Positions 13,586 to 23,017 are shown, counted from the first letter of the stretch. The stretch is 64,000 nucleotides of DNA from Metamycoplasma hominis ATCC 23114 (GCF_000085865.1 NC_013511.1:418516-482515), one strand, 5' to 3'. A program made the numbers and translations. Notes: generated from the sequence alone by a model not told the origin.

Positions 13586-13716
13586 GTTATCTCCTTTTTA
13601 TTTGGGTATTTATTATAGGAGAGCGAAATATAATTAAATACTAAAAGTTACTATGTAATTTTTAGTTAAATTGCTATATCGCTCACAACTTGGTAATTCC
13701 ATAGTACCTCCATATA
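13586..13716 (-). promoter_or_regulatory. mgtA leader: leader ORF plus Shine-Dalgarno-sequestering alternative pairing
   Basis: On the minus strand the 131-nt leader holds a 22-codon ORF (13702..13634). GAGCGATATA, at its codons 7-10 (13684..13675), can pair with TATATTTCGCTC just after the ORF (13632..13621), allowing one bulge. A nested hairpin lies inside, with arms CTAAAAGTTAC and GTAATTTTTAG on the plus strand. The far arm continues into TCTCCT (13622..13617), which is exactly complementary to the mgtA Shine-Dalgarno AGGAGA (13595..13590). One strand can therefore pair either with leader codons or with the mgtA ribosome site. I saw no M-box core. The switch logic is inferred from pairing only. 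Confidence 0.65.
13634..13702 (-). CDS. mgtA leader peptide, 22 aa
   Basis: ATG at 13702 has a strong Shine-Dalgarno (GGAGG, 13711..13707) four bases upstream, better than many genes here. The peptide begins MELPSCERYSNLTK and ends NYIVTFSI, with a TAA stop at 13636..13634, 48 nt before the mgtA start. Codons 7-8 (GAG CGA) form one arm of the leader hairpin, so a ribosome on this ORF would change the fold that frees or hides the mgtA start. It lacks the Pro/Asp-rich stall pattern of enterobacterial MgtL, so it is not a homologue. Leader ORFs upstream of Mg2+ transporters are known elsewhere; this one is a prediction. Confidence 0.6.
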   Translation of the reverse strand: MELPSCERYSNLTKNYIVTFSI

Positions 13717-13722
13717 TTTAAG

Positions 13723-13750
13723 TTTATAAAAGTATTTTAACATATTTCAA
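13723..13750 (-). promoter_or_regulatory. Promoter of the mgtA leader transcript
   Basis: TTGAAA (13750..13745) and TATAAA (13728..13723) are separated by 16 bp on the minus strand. Transcription would start near 13716, just before the leader Shine-Dalgarno. Confidence 0.65.
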
Positions 13751-13775
13751 AATTAATTTCATCTAAACTTAAAAA

Positions 13776-14519
13776 TTAAAAATTATATAAATCTTTTATT
13801 TTTAATTCATTTAAATTTTTTGTTTCACCAATTTCAATAATCTGTCCATCTTTGACATAAATGTATTTCTTAAAATAAGTTTTTATTAATGAAATGTCGT
13901 GAATATTTACTAAAATTGTTTTTTTGTATTCTTGTGATATTGAAGACAATAATTCCAAAACATCTCTTGCGTTTGCTATATCAAGACTATTGGTAGGTTC
14001 GTCTGCTAAAATAATGTCAACTTTTTGTAATAAAATAAGTATCAACCACAATCTTTGCCTTTGACCCCCGCTTAATTCATCGACTCTTGTAAATAACTTA
14101 TCAAATATATTGAATTTTACAAAATATTCATATATTTCTTGTTTTTGGGTTTTGCTTAAAACATGAAATCAAGAAAAAAGAAAATTTTTATATTTTGGAT
14201 AAAAATGTAGAATGTTTTCATAGCAATTTAAACTTTCAATAAAATTATTGTTTTGACTTAAAAATCCAATATTTTTTAATATTGCCTTTCATTGTTTTTT
14301 TGAAGCTCTATAAATATCAATATCATTAATTTTTACATTGCCTTTTTTTACAAACAATTGCCTCAATAAAGCATTGAAAATTGTTGATTTTCCAGCGCCG
14401 GATTTTCCTATTATCGCTATAAATTCACCCTCTTCAATAGAAAAATTTATGTTCTTTAAAACTATTGGACTTTTTTTATAATAACTTGCATCAACATTGA
14501 TGAATTCAATTTTTTTCAT
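13776..14519 (-). CDS. ABC transporter ATP-binding protein, PhnC/p29-like
   Basis: 247 aa. Starts [16 protein letters not shown] at the ATG 14519..14517; the frame is open for 34 more codons upstream, but family alignment and a TATAAT box six bases before this ATG favour 14519. Walker A is GKSGAGKST, signature LSGGQRQRL, Walker [10 protein letters not shown] and switch His NIHDISLIK. The ADEP-to-NIHD segment is the PhnC pattern of phosphonate-type importers, the class that includes the mycoplasma p29 ATPase of the p37/p29/p69 system. The matching lipoproteins and permease are at 17440..21567, separated by the pgi/ldh operon. It probably energises that importer, since no other PhnC-like ATPase is in the window. 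Confidence 0.85.
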
Positions 14520-14525
14520 ATTTAA

Positions 14526-14531
14526 ATTATA
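14526..14531 (-). promoter_or_regulatory. -10 box, leaderless start of the PhnC-like gene
   Basis: TATAAT lies six bases before the ATG at 14519 and no Shine-Dalgarno is present, so transcription should begin at or next to the start codon. Confidence 0.55.
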
Positions 14532-14570
14532 TTTGGAATGTATTAATACAAAACAAAATATTGCAAAAAT

Positions 14571-14603
14571 AAAAACATTAAGCGTGTTCTGCTCAATGTT
14601 TTT
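14571..14603 (-). terminator. Terminator of the S1/pgi/ldh operon
   Basis: Arms AAAAACATT and AATGTTTTT pair perfectly, with an inner AGC/GCT pair in the loop and a T-rich tail on the minus strand. It lies about 30 nt past the ldh stop and just before the leaderless promoter of the next gene. Confidence 0.75.
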
Positions 14604-14635
14604 CAGCGAGGCTTGTATCACAACCTCATTAATTT

Positions 14636-15604
14636 TTATTTAATAGTAATTTCAACATCCAAATTTTTTAATACTTGAATTGCTGTTTCTTTAATTTCTT
14701 TTGAATATTCATCAAATTGTTGTTGTTCATCTTCATCAAGTCTAATTTTTGGCAAGTGTGTATAACCATTCTTACCCAAGATTACTGGTAAACCAAAGTA
14801 AACTCCGGCATGTTTATATTCCTTTGGCAATTGAACTCCAAGAGAATAAATTCTTTGTCTATCATACAAAATTGCTTGTGTAATTTCAGCAAGGTTTTCG
14901 CCAATACCATAATTGGTAATGCCTTTACCGGCAATAATTTCAAATGCTTCTTTTTTAACCATTTCGTTTAATTGAGAAAGTCATTCATTTGTTATAGTAC
15001 CATTAGCTAATCAATCTTTTAATGAACCCAAACCAATTCTTATTTTTGAAAATGGAATTAAGCATCTTGCTCCATGTTCGCCAATAACAAATCCAGTAAT
15101 TGAGTGTGCTTTAATTCCAATTTTTTCTGAAAGAAATTTTTTCATTCTGGCAGTTTCTAGAATAGTTCCCGAACTAATAACTTTATTTGGAGAAAACTTG
15201 GTTACTTGTTGATAAATTGTTGCCATAATGTCAACAGGGTTTGAAGCAATGATTGTAACACCAGCAAATCCTGAATCTTTTATGCTTTGACCGATCTTTC
15301 TCAATAGTTTTGCATTATCGGTCAATAATTCCATTCTATCTTTTAAAACGCCTTCCTTTGGTCTAATTGATGCAGTAATAATGACAATATCAGCATCTTT
15401 CAAATCTGAATAATCTCCAGCCTTGAATGTTGAACCATTGTTGGCCATTGAACAAGCAGCATCATTTAAATCCTTTGCTTGCGCAATTGCGACTTGTGGA
15501 AAACTATCAATTAAAACATAATCTGCTTCTATGTTTTTATTTAATGCAGCATATAAATATGAACTACCAACAGCACCAACGCCAATTAATCCTATTTTAG
15601 TCAT
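14636..15604 (-). CDS. ldh: L-lactate/malate dehydrogenase family protein, probable L-LDH
   Basis: 322 aa. N-terminal NAD-binding [26 protein letters not shown]; the substrate-binding Arg in [10 protein letters not shown]; the catalytic His in GEHGARC. Reduces pyruvate to lactate (or acts on malate) and regenerates NAD+ in fermentation. Two departures from the usual LDH pattern are visible: the loop reads [13 protein letters not shown], and the acidic or Asn residue normally after GEHG is Ala. LDH and MDH cannot be told apart with certainty here. Start ATG 15604 has GGAGG upstream; it overlaps the pgi stop by eight bases (ATGACTAA), so it is translationally coupled to pgi. Confidence 0.82.
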
Positions 15605-16916
15605 TTTTTTTGCCTCCTAATAACTCTTTAAAATTTTTTGCCAAATTAAAATTGTAAGATTCCAAAGGCTTTCTTTCGAATGGATTCTGTTCATTTAAAT
15701 AGGCAAATAAAATACTTGAATGATGTAAGAAAGACATTATTCAACCCAATGTACTATCGTTATAATTGTCAATCATGATTTGAATGTTAGGTATTTTATA
15801 TACATTAACATGGTTTTCAATAAATGTTTCCATTACAAGATTACATAAATTATTATAAGTTAAATTGCTTAAATAATTCAAACCATCCGTCTCATTTTCG
15901 TTATTTTGTGAAATTTTGCAGTCCATAATAGGTTCTTGAAATTTTAAACAAGTATCAAAGCACTTAAATGGAGTGTTGGTGTAATTTGAGGCCAAAGTTT
16001 TGTTATCGACGCCCCCTAAGCAAGTTTCAATATAAATCCTATTGTTCATAGATGAAATGGTCTCACTAAAAAGCATTTGTCACAATTTTGCCAATGATTC
16101 TTGATTTTGCTCGAAATAGCAAATATTTTCAAATATAAAATTGTTATCATGAAGAATTTTTCTAGTAATTGCATATAAAACTGCTGAGTTTTTTTCTAAT
16201 GGTGCATTTAAAAAAAATTCATTAGCCTTATGAGCACCAGATAAATATTTTTCAATATTAATTCCTATACAAGCAATTGGCAATAAAATTGCAGGTGAAT
16301 AGCTTAAGAATCTTTCGACTGTATTATCTAAAATTGTTAAATGAGTATATTGATTTATCTTGGCATCATTAAATAATCTTCCATAATTATTGTTTGTCGT
16401 TACATAGATATATTTAGAAGCGCCTGCTTTGCCTAACTCTTTATATAATAAGTTTTTTAATTCTCTAAACATTATTAAGGTTTCTAAGCATTCGCCAGTT
16501 TGTGAGATTACATTAATAGCAAACTTTTTATTTTGAAGTTTAATAAGCAATTTAGCAACTTCTAAACTATTAAAATTTTCATTAACATAAACCAATTTAA
16601 TTGATTCATTTTCTTTTCTTAAATCAAAATGCAAATCAGCAAGCGCCTTAATTTGATTAATTATTGCTTGAGTTGCTATTATTACTAAATATTCAATACC
16701 ATCTGATAATAATTCACTTGATATTTCTTGGATTTTTTCATAATCAGATTTCTTTACATTTTTAAAAACATTGAATACACCTAAATAATTTGAATTTTTA
16801 ACCTTTGAGTTTTTTATATCTAACAAGATTTTTTGAACCGCCTCATAATAACGGTTTGGTGCACTTTCTTTAATTGCTTTTTTTAAATTTATGTCAATAA
16901 TTTGCTTATTTTCCAT
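15597..16916 (-). CDS. pgi: Glucose-6-phosphate isomerase
   Basis: 439 aa, the compact Gram-positive type. Interconverts glucose-6-P and fructose-6-P. Seen: SQTGECLETLIMFRELKNLL (sugar-phosphate-binding SIS segment), GRLFNDAKINQYTHLTILDN, then VERFLSYSPAILLPIACIGI, where PGI has its GGRYS/LS region. The C-terminus, with PFERKPLESYNFNLAKNF before ELLG, matches the family's Gly/Glu/Ala tail only loosely. The protein is somewhat divergent but collinear with the family. The stop codon overlaps the ldh start. The start at 16916 overlaps the end of the S1-domain gene by 11 nt. The three genes form one tightly packed operon. Confidence 0.85.
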
Positions 16917-17241
16917 AATTAATTCCTTTGTTAGTAAATTCTAATAATCCATCAAATTCTGCATCTTGACTATCTAGTTTAAATTCAAAAGGGTTTCTTA
17001 ATTCCTTGGGGTGAATTCTTTTAAATGAAACTACTAAATCATTATTTGGCATTATTTCAATTACTTGAACTTCCTTAATATCATTGATTTTAAACATTAA
17101 TTTTAAATCACTAATGTAATAATCACTAACTTCATTTATACTCAAAAAGCATTTACATCCTTCTTTTGTTTGTAAAATAATATTATTCTTTCAAACCTTT
17201 ATTATTTTGGCTTTAAAAATATCTCCTATTTCATAATTCAT
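16906..17241 (-). CDS. S1 RNA-binding domain protein (GSP13/YugI-like)
   Basis: 111 aa. MNYEIGDIFKAKIIKVWKNN starts a single S1 (OB-fold) domain over residues 1-70: alternating beta-strand pattern, GCKCFLSINEVSDYYI, then KINDIKEVQVIEI. Small S1-only proteins of this kind in Firmicutes bind ribosomes or RNA, but the exact role here is unknown. A GGAGG element precedes the ATG. First gene of the operon with pgi and ldh; the pgi start lies inside its last codons. The C-terminal 30 residues are acidic and without recognised motif. Confidence 0.75.
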
Positions 17242-17439
17242 TTTTGCCTCTATTTTTATATATATTTATAATAAAATTTCTAAATTATATTTTTGTATAA
17301 GTTATTAATTAATTTAATAATCATGAATATATAAATTTAAAATTTAATATATATTAATTATTAATGCTTAAATTATATAATATATAAAATTTAAGTTTAT
17401 ACATTTAAAATAAAATGTAAAAATTAATATAATTAGTTT
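17242..17439. promoter_or_regulatory. Divergent promoter region between the S1/pgi/ldh operon and p37-1
   Basis: 198 bp, over 90% A+T, with no ORF. On the plus strand TATAAT (17428..17433) is followed by six bases and the ATG of p37-1, with no Shine-Dalgarno: a leaderless start. Several TATAAA/TATAAT-like boxes face the S1 gene on the minus strand; I cannot single one out. Confidence 0.5.
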
Positions 17440-18579
17440 ATGAAAAATAGTTTTTATAAATGCTTAAACATTGCAACATTGACAGTTTCCTTACTTTCAA
17501 CTAGTCCTATTTTGACGATTAGCTGTGATGTAAAGAAAGATGTTGATTTATTGCATTTTAAAATGACTGTTAATAAGCCTTGAAATGGTTCAAAAAATGA
17601 TGAATACTTTAATCAACTAATTAAAGATATTAAACAAAATAATAAGAATTTAAAATTTGATTTTAACGTTTCATATATTTTAGACAATGTCGATATTGCC
17701 TCTGCTATTAAAGCTAAAAAAGCAAATATGGCTTTTATAACGTCAACTTTATTAAAAAATTCATTGCTAAAAAATGATGTTATTCCTTTACTTCAAACAA
17801 AAACAAGGGCTTTTTATTTTGACAAATTAGATGAACAATATGCTGATGGTTCTGACAATGATCCGCTAAGAAAAATAGCAAAAATAGCAAACGATTTATT
17901 TAACAAAAAGCCTTATAAATCATGAACAGATAACGAATATCAATGAAATGGAAAAATTTATGAAAAATTTTATGATAAAGAAGGCGTTAATGTAAATTAT
18001 CAACGCGGGTCAATCATGATTTTTGGAACTGATTCAGAAATTAAATCAATTAAAGAAGCATGAGAAAATAAAGACTGAAATACATTTAGAAATTTTGGAA
18101 TTGTAATTGGAAAAAAATCAAGTGGGACAAAATACATAGCACAAGAGGATTTATTTAAAAAACATTTCAATTTAGCAAATAATAAATTTTCTTCTTTTGC
18201 AAATGATCAAATAAATAATGCTAATAAATACATTACTGAAAAACCCAGATACATCGGCAAGGGTGCACTGTCAAAATACCACATTGTTTTTGATGAATTT
18301 GCTTCTTTTGCATATACGCACAATTGAAATAAATCAAAAAGCATAAACTATAATTTTTATTGCCCTGATGGAAATAAAAAGATTGAATTATTAACAGTAA
18401 CTGATCCAATAAAATTTAATGTCTTAGTTGTTGATAAATCAATACCAAAATCTGCTTATCTTGCTTTTGCAAATTCAATAATTAATTTAGCAAAAGAAAA
18501 AAAAGATACATACGGACCAAATGTTGGTTTCAATGAATATGAACTAATTAATGAATCTGACTATTCAAAATATTTTTAA
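17440..18579 (+). CDS. p37-like substrate-binding lipoprotein (Cypl family), copy 1
   Basis: 379 aa. Signal peptide with lipobox LTIS-C (Cys29). Mature protein is a periplasmic-binding-protein-like fold similar to PhnD and to M. hyorhinis p37/Cypl, which is known to bind thiamine pyrophosphate: NMAFITSTLL, LLQTKTRAFYFD, DPLRKIAKIANDLFNKKPY, TFRNFGIVIGKKSSGTKYIA, then YHIVFDEFASFAYTHNW. About half of these motifs recur in copy 2 downstream, so the pair arose by duplication. No Shine-Dalgarno: a TATAAT box ends six bases before the ATG. Has no riboswitch, unlike copy 2. Substrate (thiamine or TPP) is inferred from family and from the riboswitch next door. Confidence 0.85.
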
Positions 18580-18601
18580 TTATTAGCAATTAAATTAAGT
18601 A

Positions 18602-18607
18602 TATAAT
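18602..18607 (+). promoter_or_regulatory. -10 box of the TPP riboswitch transcript
   Basis: TATAAT 23 bp after the p37-1 stop. A transcript starting near 18613 would carry the riboswitch as its 5' end. Confidence 0.55.
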
Positions 18608-18616
18608 TTTTTTATA

Positions 18617-18724
18617 AAGAACAGGGGTGCCTTTGGCTGAGAAATACCCTCATTAGCTGATCTAGTTAATACTAGCGTAGTGAGTGTCTTAGTTTTTTGC
18701 ATCCTCTTTTAGGAGGATTTTTTT
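18617..18724 (+). promoter_or_regulatory. TPP riboswitch (THI element) with expression hairpin
   Basis: Canonical conserved parts in order: CAGGGGTGCC (18622 on), GGCTGAGAAATACCC, CTGATCT, then AATACTAGCG and TAGTGAG. A closing helix forms between AAGA(a)CA (~18617-18623) and TGTCTT (~18685-18690). Downstream, ATCCTC (18701-18706) pairs with GAGGAT (18713-18718) followed by seven T. This hairpin holds the AGGAGG Shine-Dalgarno of p37-2 in its 3' arm, so it can act as terminator and as ribosome-site lock. Family knowledge: TPP binding turns the gene off. It controls p37-2 and the permease. Confidence 0.95.
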
Positions 18725-19891
18725 ATGCTAAAATTTAAAAAATATTTGCTTATAGGGGCAGCGGTATTGCCTGCAATGGTTGGAGCATCAGTTTTATCTT
18801 CATCATGCGTTGATAAAATTTCAAACAATGCTAAAACTTACCAAAATTTAAAATTTTCAATTAACAAGCCTTGAAGTGAAGCAAGCAATAAAGATAATTT
18901 CTTTTATGAAGTTATTAATAAAATTAATGAAAATAAAAAAGGTTATAAAGTCAACAACGCAACGTTACATTATTTAGATGATAATGTTGATTTTATAAAA
19001 GAATTACAAAAAGGAACTGCTGATATCGCATGTTTAACACCAACGGTGTACAATCTAGAAAAAGATAAATCAAATATTCATCCATTTTTGCAAACAATGA
19101 CAAGAGCGTTTGTTTTTGATCAAGATTTTAACGCTCAATATTCAAATGGTCTAGATGATGATCCACTAAGAAAAATAGCTCAATCAGCATTTGATTTATT
19201 TAACAAAAAACCTTTTGAAAATTGAGATGATAAGGAATATAAATGAAATGGTTCAATCTATGAATCGTTCTATGCAAAAAAAGACAAATTAGTTGATTAT
19301 TATAGAGGGTTGGTTGCTATTTGAGGAACACAAGAAGAACTTAAAGCAATAAAAGAAGCTTGGAATAAAAAAGATTGAAAAACATTTAGAAATTTTGGAA
19401 TAATGCATGGAAGTAGTTCTAGTGGTTCAAAATACTTGCTTCAAGAAGCATTATTTAAAAAACATTTTAATTTAAAAGGAAATGAATTTAAATCATTTTT
19501 AGAAGATAAACAAGGAAACGAAACAAAATACATCAAAGGTAAGATTAAAAATATTGGAAAAGGTGCATTTTCTAAATACCATATTGTTTTTGATGACCTT
19601 GGATCTTTTGCATATACTCATAGTAAAGGCAGCGCAATCTATAAATTGGATGACAAAAATTCAAAAATTGAATTTTTAACAGTTACCGAACCTTTAAAAT
19701 ATAACATTTTTGCTACATCATCAAATATTCCAAAAGAATTAAGGGAAATAATTGCAAATGCAATGGTCGAAGTTTGAAAGGAAGGCAAAGATACATATGG
19801 GCCTACTGTTGGATTCAATGGTTACAAGATAATAAATGATCCAATGAAGGAAGTTATATTGCCTTATAAAAATGTATTCAATATAAATTAG
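18725..19891 (+). CDS. p37-like substrate-binding lipoprotein, copy 2, TPP-riboswitch controlled
   Basis: 388 aa. Lipobox LSSS-C (Cys28). Same fold and motifs as copy 1: FLQTMTRAFVFDQDF, DPLRKIAQSAFDLFNKKPF, FRNFGIMHGSSSSGSKYLLQ, YHIVFDDLGSFAYTHSKG and DTYGPTVGFN near the end. The serine cluster GSSSSGSKY fits the pyrophosphate-binding loop of p37/Cypl. The Shine-Dalgarno AGGAGG (18711-18716) is inside the riboswitch hairpin. The permease starts two bases after the stop, so both are one regulated unit. Thiamine or TPP uptake is very likely from the riboswitch. Confidence 0.92.
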
Positions 19892-19893
19892 TT

Positions 19894-21567
19894 ATGAATA
19901 ATATTTCTTTTCCAAAATCTTTCTATTTTGAAAAAATAAAATACGATAATTTAACGTTAAGGGGACCAAAAAAAATTATTTGAAGAATTTTAGGTCTCGT
20001 TTTTGTTTTAGTCTTAATTGCTTTGTCAATTTATTTTATTGACTTCTCGTTTGCACCAAACGGAAGAAGGGTTTTTAGTCAAAATATAATTGACTTTTTT
20101 AGACCACATTTGATTAGCAAATTAATTCCTGGTCAAAATTTGTTTCTATTATCAATTAAATATTTATGGGAAAGCATTAAGGTTGCTTTTTTAGGAACGA
20201 TTATTGGGACATGTTTAGCATTATTTACAGCTTTTTTTTCTAACTACAAAATGAATAAATATTGAATAGCAATTCCTATAAAATTCATAATAATAGTTTT
20301 AAGATTACTACCAGAATTATTCTTTATTTATTTATTTCAAATTTCAGCAGATAAAACGTTGGCTATAAATTTGATTTTCTCTTGATTTACTTGGCTTTGA
20401 TTACACGAATATTTTTCTCAAGTAATTGAAAATGCAAATTTTGAGATATTCTATTGACTAACAAAAATAAAACAAAATAGATTCACTGCATTTTTTAAAG
20501 AAATTTGACCTCAAATATCTCCAAAAATTCTTAATTATATATTTTATGCTTTTGAATCAAACATTCGTTGATCTACAATTCTTTCAAAACTTGGTTTTTT
20601 AGGAATTGGAATATTGATCTATCCAAATTCAATCAATGTTAATTATTTTCATGAACTTCTAATCCCACTGCTAATATTAGCAACATTTTTAATTTTTATT
20701 GAATTTTGTAACTTTATAATATCAAATTTGTTGTTTTATTCAAGGACTCAAAAAGTAAATATAAAAAAATATGCCAAAAATTCTACTATTAAAAAAATAA
20801 TAATTTTTATAGCAATTGCAATAGGCTTAACAATAACTATCTTTGCATGTTTATCATTAAGAGGAGAAAAATTTTATTCAACCCAAGGAAATTACTATTT
20901 CAAAGAGTTATTTAATGGTGAATGAAAAAATGTTTTTCTTGGATGAAAAACAAACAGTAATTTTGGACTTCTATATATGCTTTTGCAACTTGGGGCATTG
21001 GTGCTTTTAAGCATTTTACTAACATATTTTATATCGTATTTTAAATTGCTATTGCTTTCAAGACAATTATTCAAACGCTCATATTGAATTGAAAAAATTT
21101 GAAACACTATTTTAAGATCAATTCCTGTAATTTCATTATTTTTATTAATCTCTAATTTGTTTAATAAATTAGAAGCTGCTTTTGTTATAGCATTTGCAAT
21201 TCATAGTTCTTCTACTATTTCTAGAATGTTGGAGAGCTCCATTAAAAAAATCTCGACAAACAAGATAAATGAACTAAAAATCAAAGGATATTCAAAATTT
21301 TATATCTTTAGAAATTTCATAATGCCAACAATTAAGCTAGATTTAATTACATTTATGACTTTTGAAATTGAAAAAATAACTAGAAACTTTATTACATACG
21401 GTTTATTTTCTGCTTCATTGCTAGGATCTGAAACTAATCTAGGAAGATATAAAGAAATCTCCGATATTGCACCATATTTATGAATTGAATTTATCATTAT
21501 TGGATTAATTAATCTAGGTAATTATTTATATAGATTAAGATTAAATAAAGGCAGTATTAAAAAATAA
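19894..21567 (+). CDS. PhnE-type ABC permease, two fused halves (p69-like)
   Basis: 557 aa with about 12 membrane segments. Two homologous permease halves. The first carries FESNIRWSTILSKLGFLGIG (residues ~215-235), the PhnE pattern after the EAA loop. The second carries the EAA-like loop LKIKGYSKFYIFRNFIMPTI followed by FEIEKITRNFITYGLFSASL. This matches the size and design of the mycoplasma p69 permease that works with p37 and p29. Start ATG two bases after the p37-2 stop. The ATPase partner is not adjacent; the PhnC-like gene at 13776..14519 is the best candidate. Confidence 0.88.
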
Positions 21568-21586
21568 AATAATACTTATTTAAATG

Positions 21587-21612
21587 TCACTAGATAAATT
21601 TATCTCTAGTGA
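21587..21612 (+). terminator. Terminator of the p37/permease unit
   Basis: Arms TCACTAGA and TCTAGTGA are perfectly complementary around a ten-base loop, followed by a T-rich stretch, 20 nt after the permease stop. Confidence 0.6.
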
Positions 21613-21704
21613 TATTTTATTAATTAACTTAGATCTTTAAAAGAAATGTATTACTTAAAAATTATGTAATTTATATAATGTTTGTTATAATAAATATTAG
21701 ACCT

Positions 21705-21778
21705 AGGGGTTTAGTATAACGGCAGTACCGCAGTCTCCAAAACTGCTTGTGAGGGTTCGATTCCTTTAACCCCTGCCA
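21705..21778 (+). tRNA. trnW: tRNA-Trp (anticodon CCA)
   Basis: Acceptor arm AGGGGTT pairs with AACCCCT; discriminator G and encoded CCA end at 21778. Anticodon stem GCAGT/ACTGC with loop CTCCAAA gives anticodon CCA, which reads UGG. T arm contains GGTTCGATTCC. Mycoplasmas also need a UCA tRNA to read UGA as Trp; that gene is not in this window. Confidence 0.93.
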
Positions 21779-21781
21779 TAT

Positions 21782-21812
21782 AAAAAAAGTTTGTTAATAG
21801 CAAACTTTTTTT
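21782..21812 (+). terminator. Terminator of tRNA-Trp
   Basis: Twelve-base perfect arms (A run plus GTTTG, CAAAC plus T run) four bases after the tRNA CCA. Confidence 0.8.
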
Positions 21813-21825
21813 AAATTCAATATTT

Positions 21826-21853
21826 AAAAAATTTGCTTTGTTAGCAAATTTTT
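21826..21853 (-). terminator. Terminator of metK
   Basis: Arms AAAAATTTGCT and AGCAAATTTTT, nine bases past the metK stop on the minus strand. Confidence 0.65.
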
Positions 21854-21861
21854 AATCTAAT

Positions 21862-23010
21862 TTAATTTTGATATTTTTTAGCAACATATTCTTTAATTTG
21901 ATCAACACTATCAAGCTTTTCTCAACTTAAATTAAGGTCGTTTCGTCCAAAATGTCCATATGTTGCAGTTTGTAGATATATTGGCTTTAATAAATCTAAT
22001 TTTTTTATAATTTGTTCAACGCTTAAATCAAATACATGTTCAATAATGTCAGCAATTTGTTCATCATTATATTTTGATGAATTAAAAGAATTTATATAAA
22101 TAGATTGAGGACGTGGCAAGCCTATTGCATAAGACAATTGAATTTCAATTTTGTTTGCTATCTTAGCAGCAACTAAATTTTTAGCAATATACCTTGCCAT
22201 ATAAGCAGCAGACCTATCTATTTTTGTAGCATCTTTTCCTGAAAATGCTCCTCCACCATGGTGAGCAAAACCGCCGTATGTATCAACAATTATTTTTCTT
22301 CCTGTAAGCCCAGTATCTCCAACAGGGCCACCAATTACAAATCTGCCAGTCGGATTAATCAATAAATCATAATCCAAATTAAAATTAAATTCTTTTAACA
22401 CATAATCAACAATATTTTTCTTTATAAAATCTTTAAATTCTTTTAAATTTGCATTTTCAGCATGTTGAATTGACATTAAAACTTTTTTAACAGTTATTTT
22501 ATTGCTTTCATCATCATATTCTAATGTTACTTGGCTTTTCATGTCACTTTTTGCATATGGAAATTGATTTTGTCTTCTTAAAAATTCAGCGCGCTTAAGA
22601 AGCTCATGTGCTAAAACTATTGGTCAAGGCATATAGAATTCATTTTCATTAGTTGCATATCCAAAAATAATCCCTTGATCACCAGCACCCAATTCATGGT
22701 CTTCTTCTTTATTGACACCCAAAGCAATATCGGCACTTTGTGGAGCAATACCATTAATTATATTAAAATCATTTTCATCATATCCTAATGGTTTCAATAC
22801 CTTTCATGCTTCTTTAATTGTGTCAGAATATGCCTTTGTAGTTATTTGACCTCCTATGTAGATGATGTTGTTGTTTGCCAAAACATCGCAAGCTACTCTT
22901 GCATATGGATCATTTGCCAACAAACTATCTAATATTGCATCACTAATTTGGTCGCATATTTTATCAGGGTGACCTGCCCCTACACTTTCTGATGTTAATA
23001 ATTTTTTCAT
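21862..23010 (-). CDS. metK: S-adenosylmethionine synthetase
   Basis: 382 aa, full family length. Makes SAM from methionine and ATP; used here by RsmG among others. Signatures: [20 protein letters not shown] (ATP site), [12 protein letters not shown], then [39 protein letters not shown] and [16 protein letters not shown]. The last 20 codons follow a TGA-encoded Trp at 21924..21922. Start ATG 23010 sits directly behind a terminator-like hairpin that also contains its AAAGG ribosome site, so expression depends on the upstream leader. Confidence 0.97.
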
Positions 23011-23017
23011 TTAAAAA

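Noticed and set aside
13586-13716. M-box (ykoK) Mg2+ riboswitch before mgtA
   Set aside because: The conserved M-box core was not found; the region is explained better by a leader ORF and alternative hairpins.
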